Origin: Coniochaeta sp. PMI_546
Lineage: Eukaryota > Ascomycota > Sordariomycetes > Coniochaetales > Coniochaetaceae
DNA: 64,000 bases
Reading direction: 5' to 3'
Assembly (NCBI GenBank): GCA_021432605.1
Contig: MU271147.1
Coordinates: 1,550,001 to 1,614,000 of the forward strand
The stretch's first letter is position 1; each line of letters begins with the position of its first letter. The translations under genes and the position numbers were made by a program. Shown here piece after piece: positions 1-11,243 of this stretch. Under the pieces are notes generated by a model that searched no databases, was not told the DNA's origin, and saw only the letters and a program-made list of their open reading frames with translations.

Positions 1-904
1 CCGTTTCCTGGGCCCTCGTCTTTTACCTCCACGCCGCTTGTGCTCCCGTCCATGCGATGATGCCCTGTTTTCTCTTCCGGTGTTTTTGTTTTGGTGAGCA
101 TGGTCCTTTCCCTCCCCACTTTACTAGACTTATAACGTAGATTGCTTTTCCTCCGGTCGCTGCTCTGTGACATGTGACGAAAGTATTGGTGCACAGCTTG
201 TTCGGTTCTGGTTGCCCAGCTCCGCCCGAATCCACGTCCTCTGGGTTTCCGAGAACATGTAAAAAGATACGCCTGAACTCCCCCAGGCAGCTCCGTGGGG
301 ATGTGTGCTGCCTCTCTCCTCGTTGGCAGCCAAACGTGTCATTACAAGCCAACAAAAACGCATTCCCTGCCCCTTGCCCCTATTGTGCGCCTTGTTTGCT
401 GCCATGGGTTGTCGTGCCCGATCGCACGGCGGTCGAGGAGTCGCGATACCACGCTCTGCTCTCGGGGAATATCAAGATGACGCAGCCCTGAATGCTATGC
501 AGCCAAGGCGACGGGTATAGATCCATAGAAAACTCCCTCGCCCAACCAGAATAAAACCGTAATGACGCGAATTATCGCCGTTTCCGACGGGGGAAAAAAA
601 AGCAGAAAATCCCAGTGCGCAAAAATGGAAACGCTTCCCAAATATCAAGCCGGCGCCGTGCTCTGTGTTGTGGCGTCGATGCGTAGTCGAACCCAAATGT
701 CGCCAACCGATGCGGTGGAGACAACAGAAATCTGCATGTCCGACTCACAGGGGGACTCATCGAACCAAGGAAAATGTAAGCATAACCCAAGAGATAGTCA
801 CAAGAACGCCGATAACCAGTAGGAAATAAAGCAACCCTGTTCAACATCACTCCAAGACTTTCTTTGGAGTCGAAAACTCCGGACCTCAAAGCTCCAGAAA
901 GACT
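1..904. other. Non-coding stretch, left edge
   Basis: No gene is recognised here. Several short open frames of about 60-110 codons overlap on both strands, but none has family-like composition or splice structure. The last hundred or so bases probably hold the 3' untranslated region of the whi3-like gene that ends at 905 on the minus strand. No RNA gene or repeat was seen. Confidence 0.5.
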
Positions 905-2614
905 TCACGGACCGTACATCTGGGCATTGTAGCCGGAGGAACCGCGACTTGGGCCTCCGGCCGCCATCGCGCTGGATCCGTTCCAGGCATTGCTCGATGC
1001 GCCAGGGAATTGCGCAGACATATATGGATTAGAAGCTAACGAAGGCGTTGCGGAGAGGCCGGTGAAGCCCCTGTGAATACCGCCGAAGCCCGGCGGGCCA
1101 CTGATACCGGGTGGAGGTCCGGTTGCGGCTGCGTAGCCGTTGGCTGTCCCGGACATCATGCCGTTCATGCCGGGCATAGCGCCGACCCCGCTTTGATTCG
1201 GGTTCTGGCCCGAGCGAACTCCGAGTGGGTTCTTGGAGAAGCTCAAGCGGATGCCACCCTTGACGCTGTTGTGAAGCGGGTGGCCATACAGCTCGTTCAA
1301 CGCCTTTGTCGCAAAGGATACGTCCTCGAACTCGACAAAGCACATGGGTCCGTTCTGCTTGGTCCTGAAGCAGAGGCGCTTGTAGCCGCGCTGTTTCGAG
1401 AACATGGCCTTGAGCTCCTCCTCGGATGTGTTAGCTGGCAGGTTGCCGACGTACAACGTGTTGCATGGTGGATTCTGGTCGGCTGGATTGACCGGCGGGA
1501 ACTGATGGTTCCGGTAATTCTGATTGAACTGCGCATGGGATCCCGAACCCGTCATTGCCGTTGGAGACATGGTGGCATGACCAAAGTGGGCGAGACCACC
1601 CTGTCCGTATGGAGGCATGGAGGACGGTCCAATGTCCATGTTTGTGTTGAGCGAAAGGTTCCTCAGTTGGGAGACGGGTAGTTGCGGAGCCGTCGAGCGA
1701 CGCTGGGAAGCCATGTTATGCTCACTATACCCGACAGGGTCCTTCGATGGGTGCAGGTCGCTCAGAAGCTGCGAGGTCTCATCATCATCTGCGGTATCGT
1801 TCTTGATGAGAGCCTTGCCGGAATCTACTCCAGGGCGGCGATGATTTCCAATTGGAGATTGAGTGTTGTACATGGTCGCATAATGGCCATTCTCAGCGCT
1901 CGGCTGGTTGTTTTCGTAATATCCGTTTATCGGCGCAGATAGATTCTCCAGAGGTTGAAAAAGCACATTAAATCGCGAGCCTTGCCTGACAGAAGAGCTG
2001 GACGACGCCGTGGAGGAGGCTGATGTCGAGGGCGCAACGGGTACTTGTATCTCGTTAGGATATCTCTTGCCACCCATTGTAGGACTGCCCTCAAGAATTT
2101 CCACTACCATGCTGGCGTCGCCTGTGATGTTGGGCTTGCCATCAAGCATGTTCTTGGCCTCGTGCGCGCCGGCCTGGGTTCTGAACTTGAGCACGGCAGA
2201 CCGGAATCCGCGATCATCCTGGTCCGGCGGTAGAACTTCGATATTGCTGAGATCCTTGGAAAAGGTCAACATGACCTTGAGCATGTCTTCGGACGTGTCT
2301 CGAGGCAGGCGCCGGATCAATGCCGATGATACTGCAGGTGGGACTGACGATGCGAACGGGTTCCCAATCGGCATGTTCGCGATATCGCGATCAAAGGGGC
2401 GGACGGACGCCATAGCAAGAGTAGAATAGTTTGTTTGCGCTGTCACGGGAGGCCGCAGAGGTTGCGCCTGCGGAGGAAAGGCGGACGCGGCCATCGCATT
2501 CTTTGTCGCACCGGGTGCAGCGGGAAATGGACTTGCGCGACTCGATGTCGAAGGCGCGAATGATGATTTCGACGCGCCGGTAGGTGCGCCAACAGTTATG
2601 CTATCGCCGTTCAT
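905..2614 (-). CDS. whi3: Whi3-like RNA-binding protein with two RRM domains
   Basis: A single-exon 569-residue protein. An RRM-like domain spans about residues 97-176 and a clear canonical RRM spans about 385-462, with RNP2 TLYVGNLP and RNP1-like PMCFVEFE. Long Ser/Asn/Pro-rich stretches lie between the domains, and the tail (about 470-569) is rich in Gly, Met, Asn, Pro and Ala, like a low-complexity condensate-forming region. The Whi3/Csx1-related family binds mRNAs such as G1 cyclin transcripts and links cell size, mating state and hyphal nuclear cycles. That role is known for the family and is inferred here. The start is the first ATG of the frame (2612-2614). No in-frame intron is needed to keep the domains intact. 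The gene stands alone, with about 5 kb of gene-poor DNA upstream. Confidence 0.88.
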   Translation of the reverse strand: MNGDSITVGAPTGASKSSFAPSTSSRASPFPAAPGATKNAMAASAFPPQAQPLRPPVTAQTNYSTLAMASVRPFDRDIANMPIGNPFASSVPPAVSSALIRRLPRDTSEDMLKVMLTFSKDLSNIEVLPPDQDDRGFRSAVLKFRTQAGAHEAKNMLDGKPNITGDASMVVEILEGSPTMGGKRYPNEIQVPVAPSTSASSTASSSSSVRQGSRFNVLFQPLENLSAPINGYYENNQPSAENGHYATMYNTQSPIGNHRRPGVDSGKALIKNDTADDDETSQLLSDLHPSKDPVGYSEHNMASQRRSTAPQLPVSQLRNLSLNTNMDIGPSSMPPYGQGGLAHFGHATMSPTAMTGSGSHAQFNQNYRNHQFPPVNPADQNPPCNTLYVGNLPANTSEEELKAMFSKQRGYKRLCFRTKQNGPMCFVEFEDVSFATKALNELYGHPLHNSVKGGIRLSFSKNPLGVRSGQNPNQSGVGAMPGMNGMMSGTANGYAAATGPPPGISGPPGFGGIHRGFTGLSATPSLASNPYMSAQFPGASSNAWNGSSAMAAGGPSRGSSGYNAQMYGP

Positions 2615-3008
2615 GCCTCGAGGTACATGCAGATAGATCTAGGTGGTGACAGAGGCGACAAGTTCCTGAAGATCGCGCTGATCCGAGTTGAGGAGGTGCG
2701 TTGCTGCACGTGGGTGTGGGTTTGACGTATGGATATGCGGGTGGATGGATTATCTGGGGATTATGGACCGCCCAGAGGTATGCTGTGTTGGCCGTCCTAA
2801 GATATGTGTAAGACGCGACTCGAAAATAGGTTCTGACTTGGTTTCGCTCGCAGATGACGATGTTGGGGAAGCGCGTTCAGGCACGGGCGGAGGAATTAAC
2901 GAACTGAAGTGCAACAGAATGATAAAAAAGTTGGGGGTTCCCGCGAAGTTTGGTGGGCGGCAGAGCAGTGATTCGGGAAAAGAAAGATGGAAGTGTAGAA
3001 TGATGCAT

Positions 3009-3018
3009 GGGGGGGGGG
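3009..3018. repeat. Homopolymer run of ten G
   Basis: Ten consecutive G residues follow GCAT, about 400 nt upstream of the whi3-like start codon. It is a simple mononucleotide tract, prone to length variation. Confidence 0.9.
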
Positions 3019-3428
3019 AGGAAACGTGAGTGCAACAACCATTGGAACTGCGTGAGGTGATGGAGGGTACGCATTGCCTTGCAACAGCCCAGGGGGCGGG
3101 CTCGATAGGGACTGGACTAAACTCGACAAGATAACGTGGAGTCCGAGTCGGGTAAGGTGCGCTCTTGGAAGTTTGGACTGCCGGGGTGGCTCACTTTTCA
3201 TACCAGTAAGGATCGGAACGGTGCCAGGTGTGTCTTGATTGACTTTGTCTCCGTTTCAATCAGCAGTGAAGCAAGGTACCTCAGGTATTATACTTTACCT
3301 TACCCTACTTCACCTGTACGTTGGGTGGGTAGAAAATGGTGTTATGGAGGTACCACACCTACTAGGGACTTCGCCAGGACATGTGGAATGAAGAGAGCTC
3401 AAACGGTGTATGCGTATTCTACCACGCT

Positions 3429-3456
3429 CTCTCCTAGGTACGTACCTAGTAGAGAG
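3429..3456. repeat. Extended palindrome around CTAGGTACGTACCTAG
   Basis: A perfect 16-nt palindrome (3434-3449) is extended by CTCTC on the left and GAGAG on the right, with a two-base TA bulge at 3450-3451. Together they can form a 13-bp stem or cruciform. It shares the GGTAC core with the other intergenic repeats of this window. Confidence 0.85.
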
Positions 3457-6400
3457 CACGTACCTGCTCGTCGATTCCGCATTTTTGTCGGCAGCTTTAG
3501 AGTGTTGGAAATCCATGAATTTGGGACGTGATAGAGAAAATAATGAAGCTCAAGGCAGTTAATGTACCTTACCTACTTCGGTTACTACACGTAGGCCAAA
3601 CATGTCGTATCGAGGGCTGGCAAGTGCGTCCGGCATCCGGCGTGGAGCTACCTACCTTAGCCACATGCACATGAAGCTGTGCATGTGTCGTCTGCGCGAA
3701 GACAGCGGCAGTAACTGGAAGGCATAACATTGGAGAGCCACCAGCAAACCCCTCCTTGGGGGCCCGAAGAGCGCCATTCATAGCTGATGCAAGACGGATT
3801 ACTTCACTTATAGTTGGCGTAGGCCGAAAGGCCGAGAGATCGTGCTGGAGTCGTATCGCCGACATGCTGATGGAACCCTTCCAGCATCCCATCTCCTGCA
3901 CGTTCAAGGACCAGGCGGAGGCTTGCAGCATGCGATCAATCGATGCGGATGAATTCACGCGAAAAGGAGATTGATCTTGGAAGCATGTAATAGGTTTAAC
4001 TAGAAGCATGTCGCTCCAGCGCCCCCCTCTGTCGAGGCTGTTCAGTTTGGCCATGCTGCCTTTACAGCCAGGAATTTGTGAAACGGTCAATTGCCCGCGT
4101 GCTGTCGCGCCACAGGGAAGTTGAGAGAGTCGCCTAGGGTGGTACACCGGTACCGTGCTATCTCCGCAACTTGCCCTGTACACAGTATTGGTTGAGGGGA
4201 ACAAATCATGGAGGGCACGATGAAGGTTTCGAGATGAACCGGTGAAGGATCCAACCCTTTCCCAAGGTTGTTAAGACCAAGGATGGCCTTAGGAAAAGCG
4301 GGACATGGGAGTATTCACCCAGTCGATGGCGCGCGTCCTTAACCTAAAGCGCCTGCTTTGCTGCAAGAGAGGTGTGTTCAGAAGTACTGAGCTCAACAAA
4401 CTTGCGAATTAAAGTTGGTACCCAGTAACGTTCAGGTATGGTATGGATATCGCATCACAGTGTAACAGCCGAAAAGACGCTTCTCGCTTTGATTATCAGC
4501 TAGCTCCAGCCGGTTCTCCGAAACGGCCGATTTCCTCCTCCACTTCCACCAAGCTCCAGAGCTGATCTGAACATCTCTTGTTCGCTTGGACTTCGAGGCT
4601 CAGTCCACGTGTAGGCGGACGAAAATAAACCATGACACGCCAAATGGAGGTTTTCGCTAACGTAGCGACCCCCAAATCCCGGGTTCCACGTCTTCGTCCT
4701 TGGGTCGTCGGGGTTCAGGCGAGACTTGAATGCTGCCAGGGCCCAGGGTCCGATCCTTTTAGTGTGCGGGGGTCCAGCAGTTCGGCACAGGACGCTGGCC
4801 AACCTGAACTGGATCATCAAGTACTGATTGGACTCAGTTGCATAAAAAATTCGGACAGAGTCCGGGGCGGACGGAGTCCCACGAATTGGTAGGGCCCAGC
4901 GTAGAAGTGAGCCTGTTCATTTGCTTTTACTAGATGAATTAGCTCCAGCACCCTCCTTCTCCTCGTGAGTTCGAGAGGTCGAGCAGGGCGGGGCAAGGAT
5001 CCAGACTTTCGCAGCGGCATCACGCACAGATCTTGAGGTGACCGGTGCGCGAACCATCCCGCACATTTCTTGGCATCAAACTGGAGAACCTCAAGCCTCA
5101 ATGTAGCCCTACAGTCTCTGGCAGACCATGGTTCTGCTCGCCGGGGCAGGAAGGATGCTGATTCCATGCAAGGTCGTAAGTGCTATCACTGTAAAACCTG
5201 AGGCGGGTAGGTCAAGCACAGCATATAATCTCTCACACTCGCCATGGCCAAGCGCAGCGCTTCAAAAAGGGTTCGCTGTGGCATCGCACAACACTGCGCT
5301 GAATGGCGTGGGCGTGTGCTTGACTGGAATGCTTCGTCCCAACATCAGAGCCCGCATGTCGATCATGCAACGCCTCAAATCCCGTGTATGTATTCTCACT
5401 TCGATATAACTCGACCTTGACTGTGTTGTCGCTGGGCCTTTTCGCTAGAGCCCGGCTTCGAATTTCAGAAGAGTTTGATGGTCAGCATCCCGACACAAGG
5501 CTGGAACAAGAAGAGATCAAACAGCACAATCCTCCAATCTGCAGGCTGAGTTCCTATCGCCGGCATTTTTCAGACCGTCGGTAACCGAAAATTATTCACG
5601 AGCCTGAACTTTGACTAGTCTGACGTTAGCCCGTATCTCTACTGCTCGTACGAAGCTTACCCTCTCGAGAATTCTGCTCATTCAAAAGTACAGAATGCAA
5701 GACGATGTTCAAGCTACAAGATTAGGCGACACAAGAGGGTTGCCTGGCCAGGCTCGCTGGTTGGTGCCACAGAGTCTCTCATGCATGGCGCTAAAAGTTA
5801 CCGACCCTTGTCGCAGCTTCCATCCGGGATGGATGGACGAACCACAATGCCATGCTGCTCCTGCGTTTGAAAAGGTGTGGTGGACCCGCCTGCTACCTTA
5901 CTCTGCCGTTCTCCTTTCTAAGGTCGGGTACGCACGGGCTGCAGCCTTTGTTTCAAAGCTCCGATGCGTTTTGGGTCTCGACGTCAAGCAGGGCAGTTTG
6001 GTAGGCGCTACCGGTACCCGATGTACCTTACCTATAGTGCCTTAAGGTGCCTTCGATTCCTCAAGTTCTAGAGGTACCTAGACGTCACGTTGTCGAGAAG
6101 CAGCTTCGCGGCCACCATATAACAGAGATGTGGTAATATCTCGAAGCCTACCTTAGGTTAACAACCATAATCTAACTTATGCGTATCCGGATTTTCTAGA
6201 GGACACTAACAGTAGCTTTACCTGCTCTACGCCAGTAACAGTAACACACAAATAGGCCGGAGCCTCACTCACCGTCTCACCGACGAAAACGGTGAGATAC
6301 CTTAGACAGGGCACACACACCCTGCGCACTCCGCACCTCTCCACTACCTTAGCTTGGTCTCCGGCACGAATGCCTGTTGGTCAGACCATATAAACTGCTC

Positions 6401-7614
6401 GAGCAAACTGCACGCTTTCTGCGAGCCTTGTGTGGGTAAGACCCATACATTTGCGATGCCCCTCCCTCGTACCAACTTACGACATGGCAAATCCCACCAG
6501 GTTTGACTGTGAGAGCTGTGTGATACTCCTCCCATATGGAGAAGTATCAATAAGCCAAGAAGCAGAAACCACATGCAATCACATACACGTTGTAGTAGTG
6601 AATCAACATCTCAAATGTCTGAGTGAGGCATCGGTGTCCCTGCCTGATAAGAAATGCGATATTTCTGAACGTGGCTTGAATAGAGGATGGATATGCTCAC
6701 GTTGAATGGCTCATAGCTGGCATGGACCCTAGACATCAGCGCAGGGGACATGGAGGCCTAAGGACACGTTCAGCATTCGCAAGGCCCAAATCTTCAGAGA
6801 TGACAGCAGACGTTCTTCATGACTTAGTCTTAGAAGCACAGGTTGATTCATTCCAGGTGATTTGCATCGGTGCAGCATTTAGTTGAAGTATTCTCGCTTT
6901 CAAAACAAGCTTCTGTCGATCTTCGCAGCCTCTGCTTGTCATAGGACTATGATCGCTCGACCGCAGGGACCCCAAGTCGTATGCAGGGAGAATGATGGGG
7001 GTCATTTCATTGATTGATTGGATTCCTGCCCAAGGACGCGTCCGTGCCTGATTACTATTTCGTAGCCTTTTTGACTTGCGTCTGGTGAAGGTCACATGTT
7101 CGGCACTCTGGGATACGTACATGATGGTGATAGTGGGATGCAGTCACGTAGGCAGTTGGCATCATGTTTTAGTGTTCATCAAGTCAATTTTTGTTCCTAG
7201 CCATAGCCGGCACCCACCCATGCAAAAACAGACCTGCCTCTGCGCAAAAGAGAAAATGAACGGCCAGTTGGTTTTTAATCCCCCTTCCCCACGGAAAGCT
7301 CGGAATCATACGGTCCTCCCTCAGGCGGAAGTTGACGACGATCCGTGTAAGAAGTTGTCGAACCAAAGAGAACGATATGCCCGCATCTCCGGGTCGATTT
7401 CGTTCATGTTTGGATGCAACGGCCGGATCCGAGTGAGTCCTGTCGTATCCCGGGCTTACAAGAGGCGAAACGGAATAAGATCCGACCCTAATAGTACACG
7501 CATCCTAAGCACACAAGTCCATCTTCAGATCGTCCATCGATCCTGGCCATTTACCAATCATTGTCCTGAACAATAGGACACTTGCGAGTACCAGCCCACG
7601 ACCTGCATGAACAT

Positions 7615-9730
7615 TTAGGACGCCATGTAGGTTGAGGCATCGATGCCCTCTTTCGGGAACTCACTAAGGTAATAATATTAGCGGCGGTCGCTTGACCGGC
7701 GGGACAAGCATGACTTACGGAAGAGCGACTTCGAAACGCTTCTCAATAGCCTTGAGAACCTCCTTGTCCTGCTCAGAGCTGACAAAGGAGATAGCGAGAC
7801 CCTTAGTACCGAAACGACCAGCACGACCGACGCGGTGCAGGTACGAGTCGGCATCGGCGGGCAGATCGTAGTTGATGGCAAGGTTGATGCGTTCAATGTC
7901 AATGCCGCGACCGAAAACATCAGTGGCAACGCAGATGCGCTTATTGAACTCCTTGAACTCCTTGTAACGTCGGATGCTATGCAGATGTTAGGGACGAGCA
8001 AGCACAAAATCAAGGTAGGGGTCAAGAAGGCGAATCACGTACCGCTCCTCCTGGCTAACACCGGAGTGCACAGCGATGGACGGGAAGTTGCACTCGCGCA
8101 GCAATTTGTCGAGCTCAGTGGCGCGAAGGGTGCTCTTGACGAAGATGATGACCTGGTTAAACTGCAGCTCGTCAAGCAGCTCGTTGAGCTTACGGTTCTT
8201 CTCGCGCTCCTCGAGGGGAATGTAGTACTGCTGGAGACCGTGGAGTGTCAACTTGGTGTCTTCATCGACGTAGTGCTCCGTCGGGTTTTGCATGAACTTC
8301 CGGCAAATGGGCTTGATCTCGTCAGAGAGAGTTGCTGAGAACATCATGACCTGTTTCTGCTGCGGCGTAGCCCGGAAGATCTCCTGCACATCGCGGCGCA
8401 TATCTGAAACGATCAGTACAGGAACACATTTTTAATTGATAACTCTGCAAGGGGGCTCACCGATCTGGTCAAGCATCTTATCGCACTCATCGAGCACAAA
8501 GATGCGGACACTGCCTAGGCGGAGATGTTTATCCCGGACCAGAGCATTAAGCCGACCGGGTGTACCGACAATGATGTGCGGGTGAGTCTCCTTGTTCTTG
8601 AGGATCTCGGCGTCCTTCTGAATAGGTGTACCGCCGTAGAACACGCCAGTCTTGATGTCGGGCATGTACTTGCTGAAGCGGTTATACTCGTTGCGAATCT
8701 GGAACGCCAGCTCGCGGGTGTGGCACATGACCAACACTGAGCATTCTCCGGCAACTGGCTCGACTTGCTGAAGGGTCGTGAGGACGAAGACGGCAGTCTT
8801 GCCCAATCCTGACTTAGCCTGGCAGATGATGTCGCCGCCCAACATGGCCTGGGGAATGCATGTTTGCTGAACTGTGTATCGAGACGCGGATGTTAGATTT
8901 GAGCTCACGAAGTTGGGCACGGTAGACGGGAGAATAGGTTGTCGAGAAGACCCATCCATCGTGCAGCAAAGCGTTCAGCCATTGTCGAAGTCAAGCCTAA
9001 GACTGAACAAAAAACACGAAGCCCATGTTCCAGAGTTTGAGTTGAAGCCCACCGTACTAGCCCAGCGGCATGTGACGGTTGTGCTCGTTTCCCGATGACC
9101 AACAAGGGCCAAAGTTCCGGGCCACACGGGGGAGCAATGAGCGATCAAGCCCAGGACTGTGTCAATGACCAGTACACCACGGGTGTTGATCTCATTTTGC
9201 TCCTCTATGCAGCGACATGCAGGGCAGTGTCTCGAGAAACAATCTGGAGCCTCGCTTTCGCGGTAGCCTCGCAGACGGTGGCTGCGCTGACAGAGGCCAG
9301 TCAGTCTTTCGACGATGGCAGCAGCCTAATTTCGGTTCGCGTGTTTGTTCGCCACCAACTGACGTTTCTTTGTTTGTCTTGTCTCCTTCCCAGGCTTCAT
9401 AGGCTTGCTTGCTTTGCGCGATGGACGGGTCCCAGGTTGGAGAGGAAGGGTAACGATAAACGAAGAGCTTGGGAATGTGAGTTATCAAGACTAACCCTCC
9501 GATGGATGTTCGAAACCGCAGTCGGCGATAGCGCGCAGAAGCTCAGGCTTCAGAAGGAAATCGCGGAAACCAGTCGAATGGATACCGACGTAGCTGCCCT
9601 TCTTGTCGACGTTGTTACCGGCGGCAGCAGCAGCATCGCCCTTCTTTCCATTTGGCTCCGGACCGGCTTTGCCTTCATTGGCGTTAAGCTCGTCGTCCGA
9701 GTAGTCGATGAGATCCTCTTCGGCAGACAT
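7615..9730 (-). CDS. sub2: ATP-dependent RNA helicase Sub2/UAP56
   Basis: DECD-box helicase of spliceosome assembly and of the TREX mRNA-export complex in the nucleus. Five exons read as 9730-9496, 8871-8461, 8403-8043, 7976-7719 and 7663-7615. Together they give exactly 438 codons (437 residues), the usual Sub2 length. The protein starts [10 protein letters not shown]. Walker A is AKSGLGKT (about 97-104), followed by PGR, the family-defining DECD (about 206-209), SAT in MFSATLS, and [10 protein letters not shown] near the C-terminus. It ends in ASTYMAS. All introns have GT-AG ends and join codons correctly. The first intron (8872-9495, 624 nt) is far longer than the others (48-66 nt), which may reflect regulated splicing (inference). 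The gene is divergent from the RNase P subunit gene. Confidence 0.96.
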
Positions 9731-10295
9731 GATGGTGATTTTGGTGTTGATGGAGTGTGTGGTGGTAGTTGTGAACGGAACGTTGTCCGGAAGCGGAACC
9801 GAGCGCAAAGCGGGCAGTCAGACGTCAAGGGAAAACTTTGACGACTGCGAACAAATGGCAGAATACGTCGCGATCGTAAAAGTAGTGGTAAACGTGATGC
9901 GGCGACTGTGATGTTGATGCCAAAGTCGCAAGAACGGGATGTGTTGCTGATGGGTGAAAGAAGAACAAGGGCGAAAATTCCACGTTGGAAGTGATGGAGG
10001 GAAGGAGCGAGTTTGGCCAGGCACCCCACGCACGGACCAAGTGGCAGGGTAGGTTTGTTGTTCGGTCGGTACGTATTAGCACAGCCCCAGATCGAACAAA
10101 CAGCCACCGGCGGCGCTAGCACCGATTCGGACGAACCCACAGCATCAGGCTGAAGCTTTCGGAAATGCAAGGCTGCGTCACATCAAAAGCACCCACAGCT
10201 CCAAACCTTCAAGGCAACGAACATGTCATCTGGAGCAACATACAGGACAGATCTATACGGCCGAAGTCCTTTCGCATTTCTTCTCCATAATTATC
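9731..10295. promoter_or_regulatory. Shared intergenic promoter of sub2 and the RNase P subunit gene
   Basis: 565 nt separate two divergent start codons (sub2 at 9730, rpr2-like at 10296), so both promoters must lie here. No canonical TATA box or known operator stands out. This is inferred from gene layout only. Confidence 0.6.
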
Positions 10296-10748
10296 ATGGC
10301 TAAGGGAAAGCCTCCCGCTACGGTTCAGAACCGGCCAATGTACTCACGGATTTCTTTCCTTCAACAAGCGGCGACTTATCTCACCCAAGCCTCGGAGATG
10401 GACCCTGGTGAGATACGTGCTGGACAAGCAACATCTACCTCATCTGGGGTTAGTCGCCGCCTGGTTGCAGACCTACGATCGGTATCTCTGAAGACGAGAA
10501 TACGACTGAGTCCAGCAGTCAAACAGACCATGTGCAAGTACTGCGATGCCCTGCTCATCGAGGGAGAGACTTGCACCACGGTTGTAGAAAACAAGAGCAA
10601 AGGCGGCAGAAAGCCTTGGGCCGACATACTCGTCCGAAAATGCCACGCATGCGAAAATGTGAAGCGCTATCCTCTCAACTCTGCGAGACAGAAGAGGAAA
10701 TCTCTTCGAACAGTTGACACAGAACAGAAGGAAGATGCCAACACTTAA
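10296..10748 (+). CDS. rpr2: RNase P protein subunit, Rpr2/Rpp21 family
   Basis: A 150-residue basic protein. Two CxxC pairs, CKYC (about residues 79-82) and CHAC (about 116-119), form the zinc-ribbon site typical of the Rpr2/Rpp21/Snm1 family. They are preceded by the helical segment RRLVADLRSVSLKTRIRLSP. The family member is a protein subunit of nuclear RNase P, which removes 5' leaders from precursor tRNAs; the related Snm1 sits in RNase MRP. The start ATG follows an A-rich context and gives the normal short N-terminus. A 63-nt in-frame stretch near residue 40 begins with GTGAGA and ends in AG. I kept it as exon because it encodes conserved helix residues. The gene is divergent from sub2 and convergent with hsk3. 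Confidence 0.87.
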   Translation: MAKGKPPATVQNRPMYSRISFLQQAATYLTQASEMDPGEIRAGQATSTSSGVSRRLVADLRSVSLKTRIRLSPAVKQTMCKYCDALLIEGETCTTVVENKSKGGRKPWADILVRKCHACENVKRYPLNSARQKRKSLRTVDTEQKEDANT

Positions 10749-11243
10749 CCATCCATCTCACGAAGTTCATCACCCTGAGATGCGGCCCAGGACTAGTCTT
10801 TGGGGACATGACTTTGGAAGGGCAACCGGCAGTACCGCCAACTCTGCCAGCTGTGCATCTTCATCATCAACGACGAACTATGTACAATGGCATTAAGATA
10901 TCCGGGAACGCTGAACCGAACCTTGTTCATGATGCTTTCATCATTGCAGATAACACGTGGCTATCATTAAAATACTTCCCCGGGTCAAAGCATCGGGTAT
11001 CAGCGTTAGACACTGCTCACAAGACTCCGCGATTTCATCAAATCGCAGGTTATCATCACTGGCCGGGTGACCCTTCCTTCCCTCGTCGGAAAGGTCACGC
11101 ATCCTCAGGAACGTTTTGCTACCTTCTGCCCCCCGCCCCAGCAGGGCATCTTCACAGTCCATGATGCCTCTACCATATCCACCGCTCTTTGCAGCCATAT
11201 GGGAGTGGCTGATTACTCAGTCATCGTGCTAGTCGAAGGCACA
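10749..11243. other. Convergent intergenic region between rpr2-like gene and hsk3
   Basis: About 500 nt between two gene 3' ends. It should hold both 3' untranslated regions and poly(A) sites. The open frames here have no coding character. Confidence 0.5.

Larger units (their letters stand above)
2615..7614. other. 5-kb gene-poor region
   Basis: No recognisable gene. The longest frame (3569-4204, minus, 211 codons) has no family resemblance, no low-complexity bias and no obvious splice partners. It is treated as chance, or at most an orphan. The region holds a ten-G run (3009-3018), an extended palindrome at 3429-3456, and several copies of a GGTACC/ACCTTACC-type motif near 3270-3300, 3563 and 6015-6080. 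The first few hundred bases next to 2615 should contain the promoter and 5' leader of the whi3-like gene. No transposase, reverse transcriptase or tRNA signature was seen. Confidence 0.5.

Noticed and set aside
1073-1681. 202-codon plus-strand frame opposite the whi3-like gene
   Set aside because: Pure antisense shadow of a well-supported RRM gene.
3569-4204. 211-codon minus-strand frame in the first gene desert
   Set aside because: No recognised domain, no signal or membrane segment, and no splice partners. The length is within what chance gives at about 50% GC.
9095-9841. 248-codon plus-strand frame opposite sub2
   Set aside because: It lies antisense to sub2 exon 1 and its long first intron. 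Its residues mirror the strong codon bias of the sub2 exon, with no family likeness.
10394-10456. 63-nt in-frame intron in the RNase P subunit gene
   Set aside because: It starts GTGAGA and ends AG, but removing it would delete the conserved RRLVADLRS helix, so it is kept as exon.
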